Source of the DNA: Bacteriovoracaceae bacterium UBA4096
Lineage (GTDB): Bacteria > Bdellovibrionota > Bacteriovoracia > Bacteriovoracales > Bacteriovoracaceae
Direction: 5' to 3'
Assembly: GCA_002381945.1 (NCBI GenBank)
Contig: DFXY01000044.1
Coordinates: 1-21,085, forward strand
DNA length: 21,085 nucleotides
Shown here: positions 1 through 6,908 of the stretch, in pieces
Numbering within the stretch: position 1 is the stretch's first letter
Layout of the letters: the number at the start of each line of letters is the position of its first letter
Notes under the pieces: model-generated
Database searches by the model: none
The model's input: the letters and a program-made list of their open reading frames with translations, nothing else
What the model was told of the DNA's origin: nothing
Translations under genes and position numbers: made by a program

Positions 1-40
1 TTAGAGGCATTCATCTTTTTTCATGTCGGCTAAAACAACA

Positions 41-69
41 TGGAACCTTATAGAAATCTCCCTTATAAT
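41..69 (+). promoter_or_regulatory. Candidate promoter of the MnmA-like gene
   Basis: A perfect -10 hexamer TATAAT lies at 64-69, with a weak -35 (TGGAAC, 41-46, 3 of 6 matches) at 17-nt spacing. The -10 ends 6 nt before the ATG at 76, so transcription would start on or next to that codon. If real, the mRNA is leaderless and the in-frame upstream ATG at 40 is not transcribed. Inference from sequence only. Confidence 0.4.
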
Positions 70-75
70 CTCGTT

Positions 76-1284
76 ATGGATACGAAAAAGAAGCTTGAGA
101 ATACCTATGTACCCGACAATAAAGGTCGGAAAGAGAAAATCGTTCTTGGCCTTTCCGGTGGTGTCGATTCTTATGTCACTGCGTACCTGCTTAAAATCCA
201 AAAATATGAATTGATTGCGGTAACAATTGTTAACTCACTGGATGATTATCCCGGGGACCAATCAAAACTTTTTTCGTGCCAGTTAAATACTCTTGAATTG
301 GAAGAATTAAAAGTTTTTTGCCATAAACTGGGAATTCCTCACCATATCATCAAGGCGGGTCCTGCTTTTAAAGAAAATGTTCTAGGCCCTTGGATAGATG
401 ATAAAATTCTGGGAAGACTTCCTACTCCTTGCTGGAGTTGCCATGAATTGAGAATGCAACTTCTTTTTGAAAAGATGAATGAATTAGGGGCCAAGCACAT
501 GGCCACCGGCCATTACGCGAAACTTTTTCATCATGATGTTCATGGTTCGGTCTTTGTTCATACCTCTAATGAGGAAAAATTTGATCAGTCAGCGCTACTT
601 TCAAGACTTCCTCGAGAGATATTAAACAGCTTGATTCTACCTTTATCTGATCTAACCAAAAAAGAAGTCCTTAAACTGGCCGAAAACTTTGGGATCCTGG
701 AAAAGACTAAAGAGCTGTCCTTTAATCAATGCCTGAAAGAGGACATGACGGAATATATTGAAAAAATAACGCCAAAAAGATTTCTAAAAGAAGGCGAAAT
801 TATTGATCTGGTAGAGCAACAAAACTTAGGTGAGCATGAAGGGATTCATCAACATCAATACGGTGAGGAAATTGAATTAAATGATTCCGGGCGCGCCATC
901 AAGGGGCGACTGGGAGAGTATGCTTACGCCTCAAAAAAGATGTTAGTTGTGGATGATGATTATTTTTTAAGAAAAAAAGTCATGCTGGTTAATTGTCGTC
1001 TGTCAGAGGAAGTTTCCTGGCTTGAACCGATAAAAGGTTTTATGGTTTATCAGCATGATCAATATATTGAGTGCTGGATTCATCCCAAAAATTTATCAGC
1101 AGTATTTCTTGAATTCTTTGAAAAACAAGATCTTCTCGAGGGAGAAATTGTTTCCGTTATCAAAAAGAAGGGCAAGAATTCCAAAGTTTATCTGACAGGT
1201 GAAATACGCTTCCTGCCGCTTGATCCGGTTAATGAAGAAGGAGAACCCATTGTTCCAAAAATTAATTATTCTATCGATTTTTAG
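76..1284 (+). CDS. MnmA-like tRNA 2-thiolation enzyme paralogue with CxxC active-site loop
   Basis: This is an adenylating PP-loop enzyme of the MnmA (tRNA-specific 2-thiouridylase) superfamily and would act on tRNA in the cytoplasm. From the ATG at 76 the protein has 402 residues. The PP-loop SGGVDS is at about 27-32 and the ATGHY motif at about 143-147. The two sulfur-transfer cysteines of MnmA are kept: Cys122 aligns with the Cys of NPDxLC and Cys219 with the Cys of GICF. The Asp of NPD is replaced by Cys119, giving CWSC. The YTLGQRKG motif of the C-terminal domain is missing, so this is not a simple duplicate of mnmA, which lies one gene downstream. The ATG at 40 is in frame, but neither start has a Shine-Dalgarno site; 76 was preferred because a TATAAT ends 6 nt before it. 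The substrate nucleoside is unknown. The family assignment is firm, the specific reaction is not. Confidence 0.85.
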   Translation: MDTKKKLENTYVPDNKGRKEKIVLGLSGGVDSYVTAYLLKIQKYELIAVTIVNSLDDYPGDQSKLFSCQLNTLELEELKVFCHKLGIPHHIIKAGPAFKENVLGPWIDDKILGRLPTPCWSCHELRMQLLFEKMNELGAKHMATGHYAKLFHHDVHGSVFVHTSNEEKFDQSALLSRLPREILNSLILPLSDLTKKEVLKLAENFGILEKTKELSFNQCLKEDMTEYIEKITPKRFLKEGEIIDLVEQQNLGEHEGIHQHQYGEEIELNDSGRAIKGRLGEYAYASKKMLVVDDDYFLRKKVMLVNCRLSEEVSWLEPIKGFMVYQHDQYIECWIHPKNLSAVFLEFFEKQDLLEGEIVSVIKKKGKNSKVYLTGEIRFLPLDPVNEEGEPIVPKINYSIDF

Positions 1285-2353
1285 TTTTTCACTGGCCTTG
1301 GAAGCAAGATCGCCGGCCACCTACGCCCAGCTAAAAACTGATTTGCAGAAAGTATCTCAGAAAGATTTGATATCATGGGTAAATGACCTGGTGAAAGTTT
1401 CTGCTCCCTCGCGAATGGTAGGTTTGCCGGGCCATGATAAGGCCCGGGATTATTTGCAGGAAACGATCAAGAAATTTGATCCTAAAAATACGGGGAAACT
1501 GACTCTGACTTCAACCTCTCCCGATATTGAGGCGATTAAAGGTTTTTATCAAAAAGATTTTGATGAAAAAATAGAAGGAAAATTTGTTAAAGATGGTCCG
1601 GATTATCAGAAATGGTTTAAGTTTACCCGTCATATGCAAAAGATGGCAGACGATCGTGCAGGCTCCAAAGTTGAAAATATCATCTGGGAAAAGACCGGTC
1701 TCAATCAAAAAAAAGTCTTAGTGGTTACGGCCCATTACGATACGGTTTCCCATGATTTAAAGACCCTTTTTGTGAAAGAAAAAGAGGCCATGCCAGGGGC
1801 CAATTATAATGCCTCAGGAGTTGCGGTGGCGTTGGGACTGATAAAAACCATGGCGCAATTTGATCTTAACTATACAGTTCAGGTGGTACTTTTGGATTGG
1901 CAGGGGATTGGTTTTTACGGCTCTTATCTCTATGCCCGTGAACTTAAGAAATCTGATAAAGAAATTATCGGTGTGGTTAATCTCGAGATGCTTGGGCAAG
2001 ACACGAGCTTCTATGATAAGTCCAAAAAGAAAGGAAACATGGTGGTTTATCTGCGGGATCAAAGTGATGAACTTAAGTGGGTGACGAAGCTCACCGAGCA
2101 CGGTTCGAAGATGACCTCAAAAGTGAGTTTTGAAATTAAGCCGAATGGGTTTGAGAACTCCGACAATTTCCGCTTCTGGGAGCAGGGCCTTTTATCCACG
2201 ACATTTTCTCAGAACTGGGAAGACGACTTCAATTATAAGTTTTACCAAACATCTCAGGATACACCGGAGACTCTCAACCATGAGACACTCTGGCACGCAT
2301 ATCAATACGTTGGCGGGGCCGTCATCGGCAGTTTACTGGATATTACTAAGTAA
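1232..2353 (+). CDS. Secreted M28-family peptidase-like protein, probable pseudoenzyme
   Basis: The fold resembles M28 zinc aminopeptidases (PepF/Iap/aminopeptidase S type). The start at 1232 gives a good Sec signal peptide (MKKENPLFQK, a hydrophobic core, then LEA before Arg), so the protein is exported; the gene start overlaps the upstream MnmA-like gene by 53 nt and has no clear Shine-Dalgarno site. Family landmarks are recognisable in order: AHYDT (His168), GANYNASG, DWQGIGFYGS, NLEMLG and YQTSQDT. The active enzymes have GANDNASG, an E-E pair before G(L)xGS, NxDMxG and YHTxxDT. Here these positions read Tyr192, Gln224-Gly225, Glu252 and Gln339, so only one of the five metal/catalytic positions is unchanged. 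The ORF is intact and 373 aa long, so it is not a decayed gene. A binding or regulatory role is inferred; hydrolysis seems unlikely. Confidence 0.8.
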   Translation: MKKENPLFQKLIILSIFSFSLALEARSPATYAQLKTDLQKVSQKDLISWVNDLVKVSAPSRMVGLPGHDKARDYLQETIKKFDPKNTGKLTLTSTSPDIEAIKGFYQKDFDEKIEGKFVKDGPDYQKWFKFTRHMQKMADDRAGSKVENIIWEKTGLNQKKVLVVTAHYDTVSHDLKTLFVKEKEAMPGANYNASGVAVALGLIKTMAQFDLNYTVQVVLLDWQGIGFYGSYLYARELKKSDKEIIGVVNLEMLGQDTSFYDKSKKKGNMVVYLRDQSDELKWVTKLTEHGSKMTSKVSFEIKPNGFENSDNFRFWEQGLLSTTFSQNWEDDFNYKFYQTSQDTPETLNHETLWHAYQYVGGAVIGSLLDITK

Positions 2354-2368
2354 AATGACCTCTACCTC

Positions 2369-2397
2369 TTGGAAAAAAGTCTCAAATCCGCTATAAA
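2369..2397 (+). promoter_or_regulatory. Promoter of mnmA
   Basis: TTGGAA (2369-2374), exactly 17 nt of spacer, then TATAAA (2392-2397). The -10 ends 5 nt before the ATG at 2403 and there is no Shine-Dalgarno site, so the transcript would start at the initiation codon. This is one of the two best-formed leaderless promoters in the window. Confidence 0.5.
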
Positions 2398-2402
2398 ACC
2401 GC

Positions 2403-3578
2403 ATGGACTTCTCATTTCAACCGGAACTTTTAAAAGAGTACGGAATTACTTTATCTCGCGAGCAATACCAGGCCAACGGTGAAAAAACCGTTGTGGTTGG
2501 TATGTCTGGTGGCGTGGATTCTTCTGTCACCGCCTTGTTGGTAAAACTTCAAGGTTACAAAGTCTTGGGTCTGTTCATGAAAAATTGGGATGAAACAGAT
2601 CCTGATGGAACATGCTCCGCTGACCATGATTATCAGGACGTCATTAAGGTTTGTGAACGCATTGATGTGCCTTACTACTCAGTAAACTTTGTAAAAGAAT
2701 ATTGGGATGGTGTATTCAGTGAATTTCTGAATGATTACCGGAAGGGTTTCACTCCTAATCCGGATATCCTTTGTAACCGCGAAATTAAGTTTAAAGTTTT
2801 TTATCAAAGAGCAAAACTTCTTGGTGCGGATTACCTGGCAACTGGCCACTATTGTCAGTTGGTTGACGGAGTCCTGACCAAGGGGGCCGATCAAAATAAA
2901 GATCAGACTTATTTTTTATATGCCGTACAAAAAGAAGTTTTCAAAGACGTGCTCTTTCCAATCGGACACCTGCCAAAGCCCAAAGTAAGGGAGCTTGCCG
3001 CAAAATTTGATCTGGCCACTTCCACTAAGAAAGACTCAACCGGAATTTGTTTTATCGGAGAGAGAAATTTTAAAGATTTTCTTTCTCAATATATCGAATC
3101 ATCCAAAGGCAAGTTTGTGGATGTGAACGGGCGAGTTTTGGGTCAGCACGACGGAACTTGCTTCTATACGCTCGGACAAAGAAAGGGCATGGGAATTGGC
3201 GGACCTGGCGAGGCATGGTTTGTGGTTGCCAAAGATTTTGCTAAGAATGAGGTGATTCTTGCCCAAGGGCAGGATCATCCGGCCCTCTACGCTGACGGAC
3301 TCTCGGCAGTGGAGCTTAATTGGCTGATAGATCCACCACAGGGAACTTTCAAGTGCAAGGCCAAGGTTCGTTACCGTCAGCCGGAACAACCTTGTACCGT
3401 GACGGTGGAAGGTGATCGGGTGAAGGTCATTTTTGATCATCCTCAAAGGGCCATGACCCAACGCCAGTCAGTGGTATTTTACGACGGTGAAAAATGCATT
3501 GGTGGGGGAATCATCGACGAGATAGCACCTAATTACTTTGTGCTTGGGCGTGGACTACCAGAGATCCTTTCGGTTTAA
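2403..3578 (+). CDS. mnmA: tRNA-specific 2-thiouridylase MnmA
   Basis: MnmA catalyses ATP-dependent 2-thiolation of the wobble uridine (U34) of tRNA-Lys, -Glu and -Gln using sulfur relayed from a cysteine desulfurase. The 391-aa protein has every family hallmark: PP-loop SGGVDS (about 35-40), MKNWD (59-63), TPNPDILCN with catalytic Cys124, ATGHY (146-150), KDQTYFL (166-172), STGICFIGER with Cys216, and YTLGQRKG in the C-terminal region. About 28 residues precede the usual N-terminus of the family (VVVGMSGGVDSS). No internal start or Shine-Dalgarno site supports a shorter form, and a promoter directly abuts this ATG. It follows the M28-like gene after 49 nt and its 3' end overlaps the convergent small gene on the minus strand by 24 nt. 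Strong call. Confidence 0.97.
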   Translation: MDFSFQPELLKEYGITLSREQYQANGEKTVVVGMSGGVDSSVTALLVKLQGYKVLGLFMKNWDETDPDGTCSADHDYQDVIKVCERIDVPYYSVNFVKEYWDGVFSEFLNDYRKGFTPNPDILCNREIKFKVFYQRAKLLGADYLATGHYCQLVDGVLTKGADQNKDQTYFLYAVQKEVFKDVLFPIGHLPKPKVRELAAKFDLATSTKKDSTGICFIGERNFKDFLSQYIESSKGKFVDVNGRVLGQHDGTCFYTLGQRKGMGIGGPGEAWFVVAKDFAKNEVILAQGQDHPALYADGLSAVELNWLIDPPQGTFKCKAKVRYRQPEQPCTVTVEGDRVKVIFDHPQRAMTQRQSVVFYDGEKCIGGGIIDEIAPNYFVLGRGLPEILSV

Positions 3579-3770
3579 ATCCAAAGGCTTCTTTTCACTG
3601 TCTGGTCGCTTTTTGGCCTCAAATCCCTGACATTCACCCATGCCTGCTGAGGCGATAATATTTGAAGGTCGGTCCTTGCATTGAATGCCAAATCGCCGGC
3701 AGCCATTTGGTGTCTGCTGGTTCCAGGTAATATAAAAGTGACGACATTGCGAGCAGTTAGGTTTACTCAT
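3555..3770 (-). CDS. Small conserved Cys-rich protein (71 aa)
   Basis: The protein has a CxxC pair (Cys6, Cys9), then Cys24, Cys31 and Cys47, around the pattern CRHFYITW, NGCRRFG and GECQGF. From memory, small proteins with this pattern (CxxCxHFYxTWD...PxGC+xFG...PSxxV...SGxxC) are widespread in bacteria and are often labelled, without good evidence, as uracil-DNA glycosylase. The spacing suggests a small zinc-binding fold. AGAGGG lies directly upstream of the ATG and is partly enclosed in a small hairpin (CTCTA-AAA-TAGAG, 3773-3785), so initiation may be weak or controlled. The C-terminal codons overlap mnmA tail to tail. The function is unknown. Confidence 0.75.
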   Translation of the reverse strand: MSKPNCSQCRHFYITWNQQTPNGCRRFGIQCKDRPSNIIASAGMGECQGFEAKKRPDSEKKPLDLNRKDLW

Positions 3771-3983
3771 CCCTCTATTTTAGAGAATTTTCTGGCGCCG
3801 GGCGATCCGGGTAGTTTTGGCCCCTTGACTAATCTTTGGCCGGTGTAAAGTTAGACAGCTTTGAAAGCTTTACATGCACCACCTTTTTTTCACCTAAACC
3901 CATAGAACTTGGGGCTTAATAACCTCACAACGCTTTGCATTGGTGTCGGTAAGTACCCGACTCTTTGGCATGGAGCGTGCAAT

Positions 3984-4031
3984 ATGAGTTCAAGCGAAGG
4001 TCATGAAAAGACCAAGAAAAGGAAGTTATGA
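3984..4031 (+). CDS. Candidate 15-codon leader ORF
   Basis: ATG at 3984 is preceded by GGAG (3972-3975) at 8-nt spacing and opens a 15-residue ORF that is rich in Ser, then Lys/Arg (MSSSEGHEKTKKRKL). It stops at TGA 4029-4031, sharing ATGA with the start of the next gene at 4028. Good ribosome-site spacing plus the coupling overlap argue for translation; the short length argues caution. A basic peptide upstream of an acidic protein could be a translational-coupling leader. Tentative. Confidence 0.35.
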   Translation: MSSSEGHEKTKKRKL

Positions 4032-4330
4032 GCGTTGGTGGTAGCGAGCAAGTTGAAAGAGACCCATTGAATGTGGTCTCGCTCTTTGGTAGTCAGGATC
4101 TTAATCAAGAGGCGCTTTCGAGTGATCCTCTGAGCGATCTGATTAAAGAATCACTGGTTGAAGATAATGAGTCTGAAGCGATTGAAGTTCGCTCGAGAAA
4201 CGTTGTCACTGAATCTCAATTTCCTGATCAATCCATGCACATACTAGAGCAACAACTGAAGTCCCTTCGGTCTAATATGAATCGAATCAGATTCTATTTA
4301 GACGATGTTGAAGATTTGCTTCCGGGCTAA
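4028..4330 (+). CDS. Hypothetical acidic protein, 100 aa
   Basis: This gene is not assignable to a known family. The first two thirds are acidic and low in aromatic residues (VSLFGSQDL, then DPLSDLIKESLVEDNESEA), which suggests disorder. The last 30 residues (MHILEQQLKSLRSNMNRIR, then FYLDDVEDLLPG) form a likely amphipathic helix or short coiled coil. There is no signal peptide, so it is probably cytoplasmic. AAGGAAG (4019-4025) sits 2-5 nt before the ATG. The start overlaps the stop of a short upstream ORF. The gene ends 63 nt before tRNA-Leu(GAG). Confidence 0.7.
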   Translation: MSVGGSEQVERDPLNVVSLFGSQDLNQEALSSDPLSDLIKESLVEDNESEAIEVRSRNVVTESQFPDQSMHILEQQLKSLRSNMNRIRFYLDDVEDLLPG

Positions 4331-4337
4331 AAATCTC

Positions 4338-4366
4338 TAGACAAACATGGGGCCATTCCCTTAATT
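4338..4366 (+). promoter_or_regulatory. Possible promoter of tRNA-Leu(GAG)
   Basis: TAGACA (4338-4343; 5 of 6 to the -35 consensus), 17-nt spacer, then TTAATT (4361-4366; weak -10). The predicted start at about 4373 would leave about 20 nt of 5' leader for RNase P removal. Weak but well placed. Confidence 0.3.
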
Positions 4367-4393
4367 TAGACGAACTCCTTTTCCATATTCTGT

Positions 4394-4477
4394 GCCCAGG
4401 TGGTGGAATGGCAGACACACTACCTTGAGGTGGTAGCGCTGCGAGGCATGCTGGTTCAAGTCCAGTCCTGGGCACCA
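4394..4477 (+). tRNA. tRNA-Leu (anticodon GAG)
   Basis: The acceptor stem GCCCAGG (4394-4400) pairs with CCTGGGC (4467-4473), followed by discriminator A and an encoded CCA (4475-4477). The anticodon arm is CTACC-TTGAGGT-GGTAG, with anticodon GAG reading CUC/CUU. There is a long variable arm, as expected of class II tRNA-Leu, and the T arm is CTGGTTCAAGTCCAG. Length is 84 nt. Its 3' half is identical to that of the second tRNA-Leu in this window. Confidence 0.97.
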
Positions 4478-4527
4478 TTTAATTTTTCTCCTTTAACATT
4501 CAAAACTTACCAAGCTTGAGGTCTGCA

Positions 4528-5859
4528 CTAGATGGTGCCCAGGTAAAGTTTTGCATCAAGCAAGTGCTGCTTGAATTCAAAAAATGTTGTCCATCTCCTT
4601 ATTTCTGCGTCTGCCACATCTTCTTCGCGAAGATTTACCAGATATAAATCGGACGAACCTTGCTCCCATAGTTTCTTTTCTGCATTGGCCATGGTCTTAG
4701 TATTCTCCACTTCCTTAACAAGATTCTCCCATCGTTCCAGACTTAATGACAGTGCCCGGTTCGAGTAATGATAGGAGCGAGACAGCTCTCTCACTGCATA
4801 TTCCTGCTGCTTCACTAGCGCACCTGTTTTATAGGCCTGTGAGACTGTCTTGCCAGTGGCCTTACGATTTTCCAGTGGGTAGTTAAATTTTATACCTATC
4901 TGCAAGGCTTCAGGATCATAAGGGTCATTTTGCGACAGCTCTTTATGGCCCAGGACTTCCACGTTGAGAGAAGGTAAGCGACTCTGCCTGTATAACCTTT
5001 CAAGTACTGCTGCTTTCTTTCTTTCAAGCTCCAGGATTTGAGTCTGGGGGAGTGTGGAGAAATCGATTGCTTTGGGTAGAGTAGGTTTTGAAATCTGCAT
5101 GGAATCAAGCTGGACATGGTCGAGCGATGGAGAAAACTCGGGTACATATAAATTGAGCTGAGCAGTTAGACCATTCAGGGTAATTTCGCTTTTGAGCAAG
5201 TCAGCTTTTCTTTTACGAATCGAACGCTCGTTTTCTGTCAGCTTGAGCTTTGCTATATCGCCACTTTTGAATTTTGCCTTCACCATTTGGTTACGGTTTT
5301 CAGCTAATTCGAGGACAGCTTTCTTGATACTGTACTTTTTTTTCTCCAGTAGAAACTTGAAATATAGGATAAGCGCCTTATGAACGTAGATGTTTCTCTT
5401 TAGCTCGAGCTGTACCCCGGCCTGAAGCTTTTGAAGTTTCCCAATTTCAAGATTTGAGCGAACCTGGTCTGTGGATAAATTCTGTAAAAGCGGTAATGAG
5501 ATTCCGGCAAAGATTTCGCCTGCGCTGGAGGTTTCCAGCTTGCCGTCGTAAGCAGGAAAGTTTCCCGTACCCTGTCGATGGCCGGCAATCAGACCTATTC
5601 CATAGTAGGGAAGAGTTCTTTCCAGAGATGTCTGAAAAAAATCGTTTTCATACTCATCTTCGATGAGATTGCGGGACTTGAATTTAAGCTGATGATCGAA
5701 AGCTCCTTTTGATGCCGTGTAGTCCGCCTCAGCAGCTTGCCACTTCAACATAGCTGCCTCAATCAGGGGAAAGCGTGTTCTAACCGATTCGCGGATTTGG
5801 TTTTCAGTAAGGGCCCAGCTTGGAGTTGTTATCAGGAAAAAAATGAGTATCCAGTTCAT
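4528..5859 (-). CDS. TolC-family outer-membrane efflux/secretion protein
   Basis: This is an outer-membrane channel of a tripartite exporter, 443 aa, typical for the family. A signal peptide (MNWILIFFLITTPSWA) is followed by two repeats rich in long amphipathic helices (about 30-230 and 260-440), matching the two-fold TolC repeat. Strand-like segments such as EIFAGISLPLLQN and LQIGIKFNYPLEN are the repeat hallmarks that form the membrane barrel. AAAGGAAAA provides a ribosome site just before the ATG. The start shares ATGA with the stop of the HlyD-like gene, so the two are translationally coupled. As the last gene of a three-gene operon it should accept substrate from the adaptor. The substrate is unknown. 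Its final codons contain a 12-nt match to the acceptor end of the neighbouring tRNA-Leu in inverted orientation. Confidence 0.88.
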   Translation of the reverse strand: MNWILIFFLITTPSWALTENQIRESVRTRFPLIEAAMLKWQAAEADYTASKGAFDHQLKFKSRNLIEDEYENDFFQTSLERTLPYYGIGLIAGHRQGTGNFPAYDGKLETSSAGEIFAGISLPLLQNLSTDQVRSNLEIGKLQKLQAGVQLELKRNIYVHKALILYFKFLLEKKKYSIKKAVLELAENRNQMVKAKFKSGDIAKLKLTENERSIRKRKADLLKSEITLNGLTAQLNLYVPEFSPSLDHVQLDSMQISKPTLPKAIDFSTLPQTQILELERKKAAVLERLYRQSRLPSLNVEVLGHKELSQNDPYDPEALQIGIKFNYPLENRKATGKTVSQAYKTGALVKQQEYAVRELSRSYHYSNRALSLSLERWENLVKEVENTKTMANAEKKLWEQGSSDLYLVNLREEDVADAEIRRWTTFFEFKQHLLDAKLYLGTI

Positions 5860-6908
5860 TTTTCCTTTTCTCCGGCCGGTAGCTTGCCCTGATATCCGGG
5901 AATGGATTTATCTTCTTTCAGAATTTTATCTACCTCATCCAGAAAGGGATCGTTATAAGCAGGATAGTTGTTAAGTCTGCGCCAGATCTCCCTCAGCACA
6001 AAGGAGTTTGATAACTGGATGTAACCTTTGGCGTGGCTTCCCAGTCTCAGTACACGTTGCCCCGGCCAGGTGCCATCGGGAGTTATCAAGACCCGGAACC
6101 GGTTTTGATAGGAAGAGGCCTGATCAATCAGGTGAACTTTTCCTGGAAAGGTGTTGATTGCCAGCGAAGGCCAGCCTCCAATTTGTAAAGAGGGCCAACC
6201 TTCAAATTGAAGCTGCGCTTTTTGTCCCTCTTCTATGAGAGCAGCATCATTGCCGTCTACCCATATCTCCACCGCAGGCCGCTCAACATCTGGTGAGAAG
6301 ACTGCAACTGGTGAGCCTTCCTTGATGAATTGCCCCCTCTCTCCAGGCAAGATTCTGATGATGGTACCATTGCGTGGTGCCCGCATCTCCTGACTTGAAA
6401 GCCTTGAGAGCTGAGTCTGTGCCTTAGCTAATGTCACTTGTGCTTTTGCCACTTCCATTTCATGTTTAGAGAAATCGATCTTTGAACTTTCATAACTTTT
6501 TCTTGAGGCAAGACCCTGCTCATGAAGGGAGCGCTGTCTATTAAGGTTGATCTCTGCAGTCTCTTGCATAAGTTTTGCTGACTCCAGCGCTTTTTGAGCT
6601 GCCTGTAGCTCTTGTTTGTAGCGCTTCAGAAGATTAGGATCTATATCAGCAAGTTCAGCAATCAGCTCTCCTTCGACTAACCTCTGACCCTCGTCAACGT
6701 GCCACCTTTTGATAAAGCCTGTGAAAGGAATTGTAATGGTCTGAACCCGATCGTTTGGATCTATCGCCGTGACTTTACCCGCACCGGTACTCATCGCCAC
6801 CCACGGCAGGAATAAGATAATAACAAAACTGATGAAAAGAAAAAACCATCCCCATTCAGATTTAAGATCCAGTGGCAGCCTAGGCTTCATCAATCTTTCT
6901 TTAATCAT
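5856..6908 (-). CDS. HlyD-family periplasmic adaptor subunit
   Basis: This is a membrane-fusion protein linking an inner-membrane transporter to the TolC-like channel. The N-terminus is cytoplasmic, with one membrane segment at about 21-40 (FFLFISFVIILFLPWVAM). A split biotinyl-lipoyl domain follows (VQTITIPFTGFIKRW...EGQ and MRAPRNGTIIRI...GERGQF), flanking a coiled-coil hairpin at about 115-200, and then a beta-barrel region with the doubled FEGWPSL/GGWPSLA element. Length is 350 aa. GGAGG is placed 6 nt before the ATG at 6908, which supports this start over Met7. It overlaps both neighbours by 4 nt (ATGA). The C-terminal 45 residues, rich in Lys, Asp and Pro, are an extension of unclear role. 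Confidence 0.88.
   Translation of the reverse strand: MIKERLMKPRLPLDLKSEWGWFFLFISFVIILFLPWVAMSTGAGKVTAIDPNDRVQTITIPFTGFIKRWHVDEGQRLVEGELIAELADIDPNLLKRYKQELQAAQKALESAKLMQETAEINLNRQRSLHEQGLASRKSYESSKIDFSKHEMEVAKAQVTLAKAQTQLSRLSSQEMRAPRNGTIIRILPGERGQFIKEGSPVAVFSPDVERPAVEIWVDGNDAALIEEGQKAQLQFEGWPSLQIGGWPSLAINTFPGKVHLIDQASSYQNRFRVLITPDGTWPGQRVLRLGSHAKGYIQLSNSFVLREIWRRLNNYPAYNDPFLDEVDKILKEDKSIPGYQGKLPAGEKEK

Noticed and set aside
1..214. 66-codon minus ORF (1-201) and 63-codon plus ORF (23-214)
   Set aside because: Both overlap the N-terminal part of the MnmA-like gene in other frames, have no ribosome site and no recognisable sequence.
3825..3851. TTGACT ... TAAAGT as promoter of the 100-aa gene
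   Set aside because: Spacing is only 15 nt and the -10 match is poor; it lies 130 nt from the first start codon.
5192..5666. Plus-strand ORFs inside the TolC-like gene
   Set aside because: They are antisense shadows of a well-supported gene and show no protein family features.
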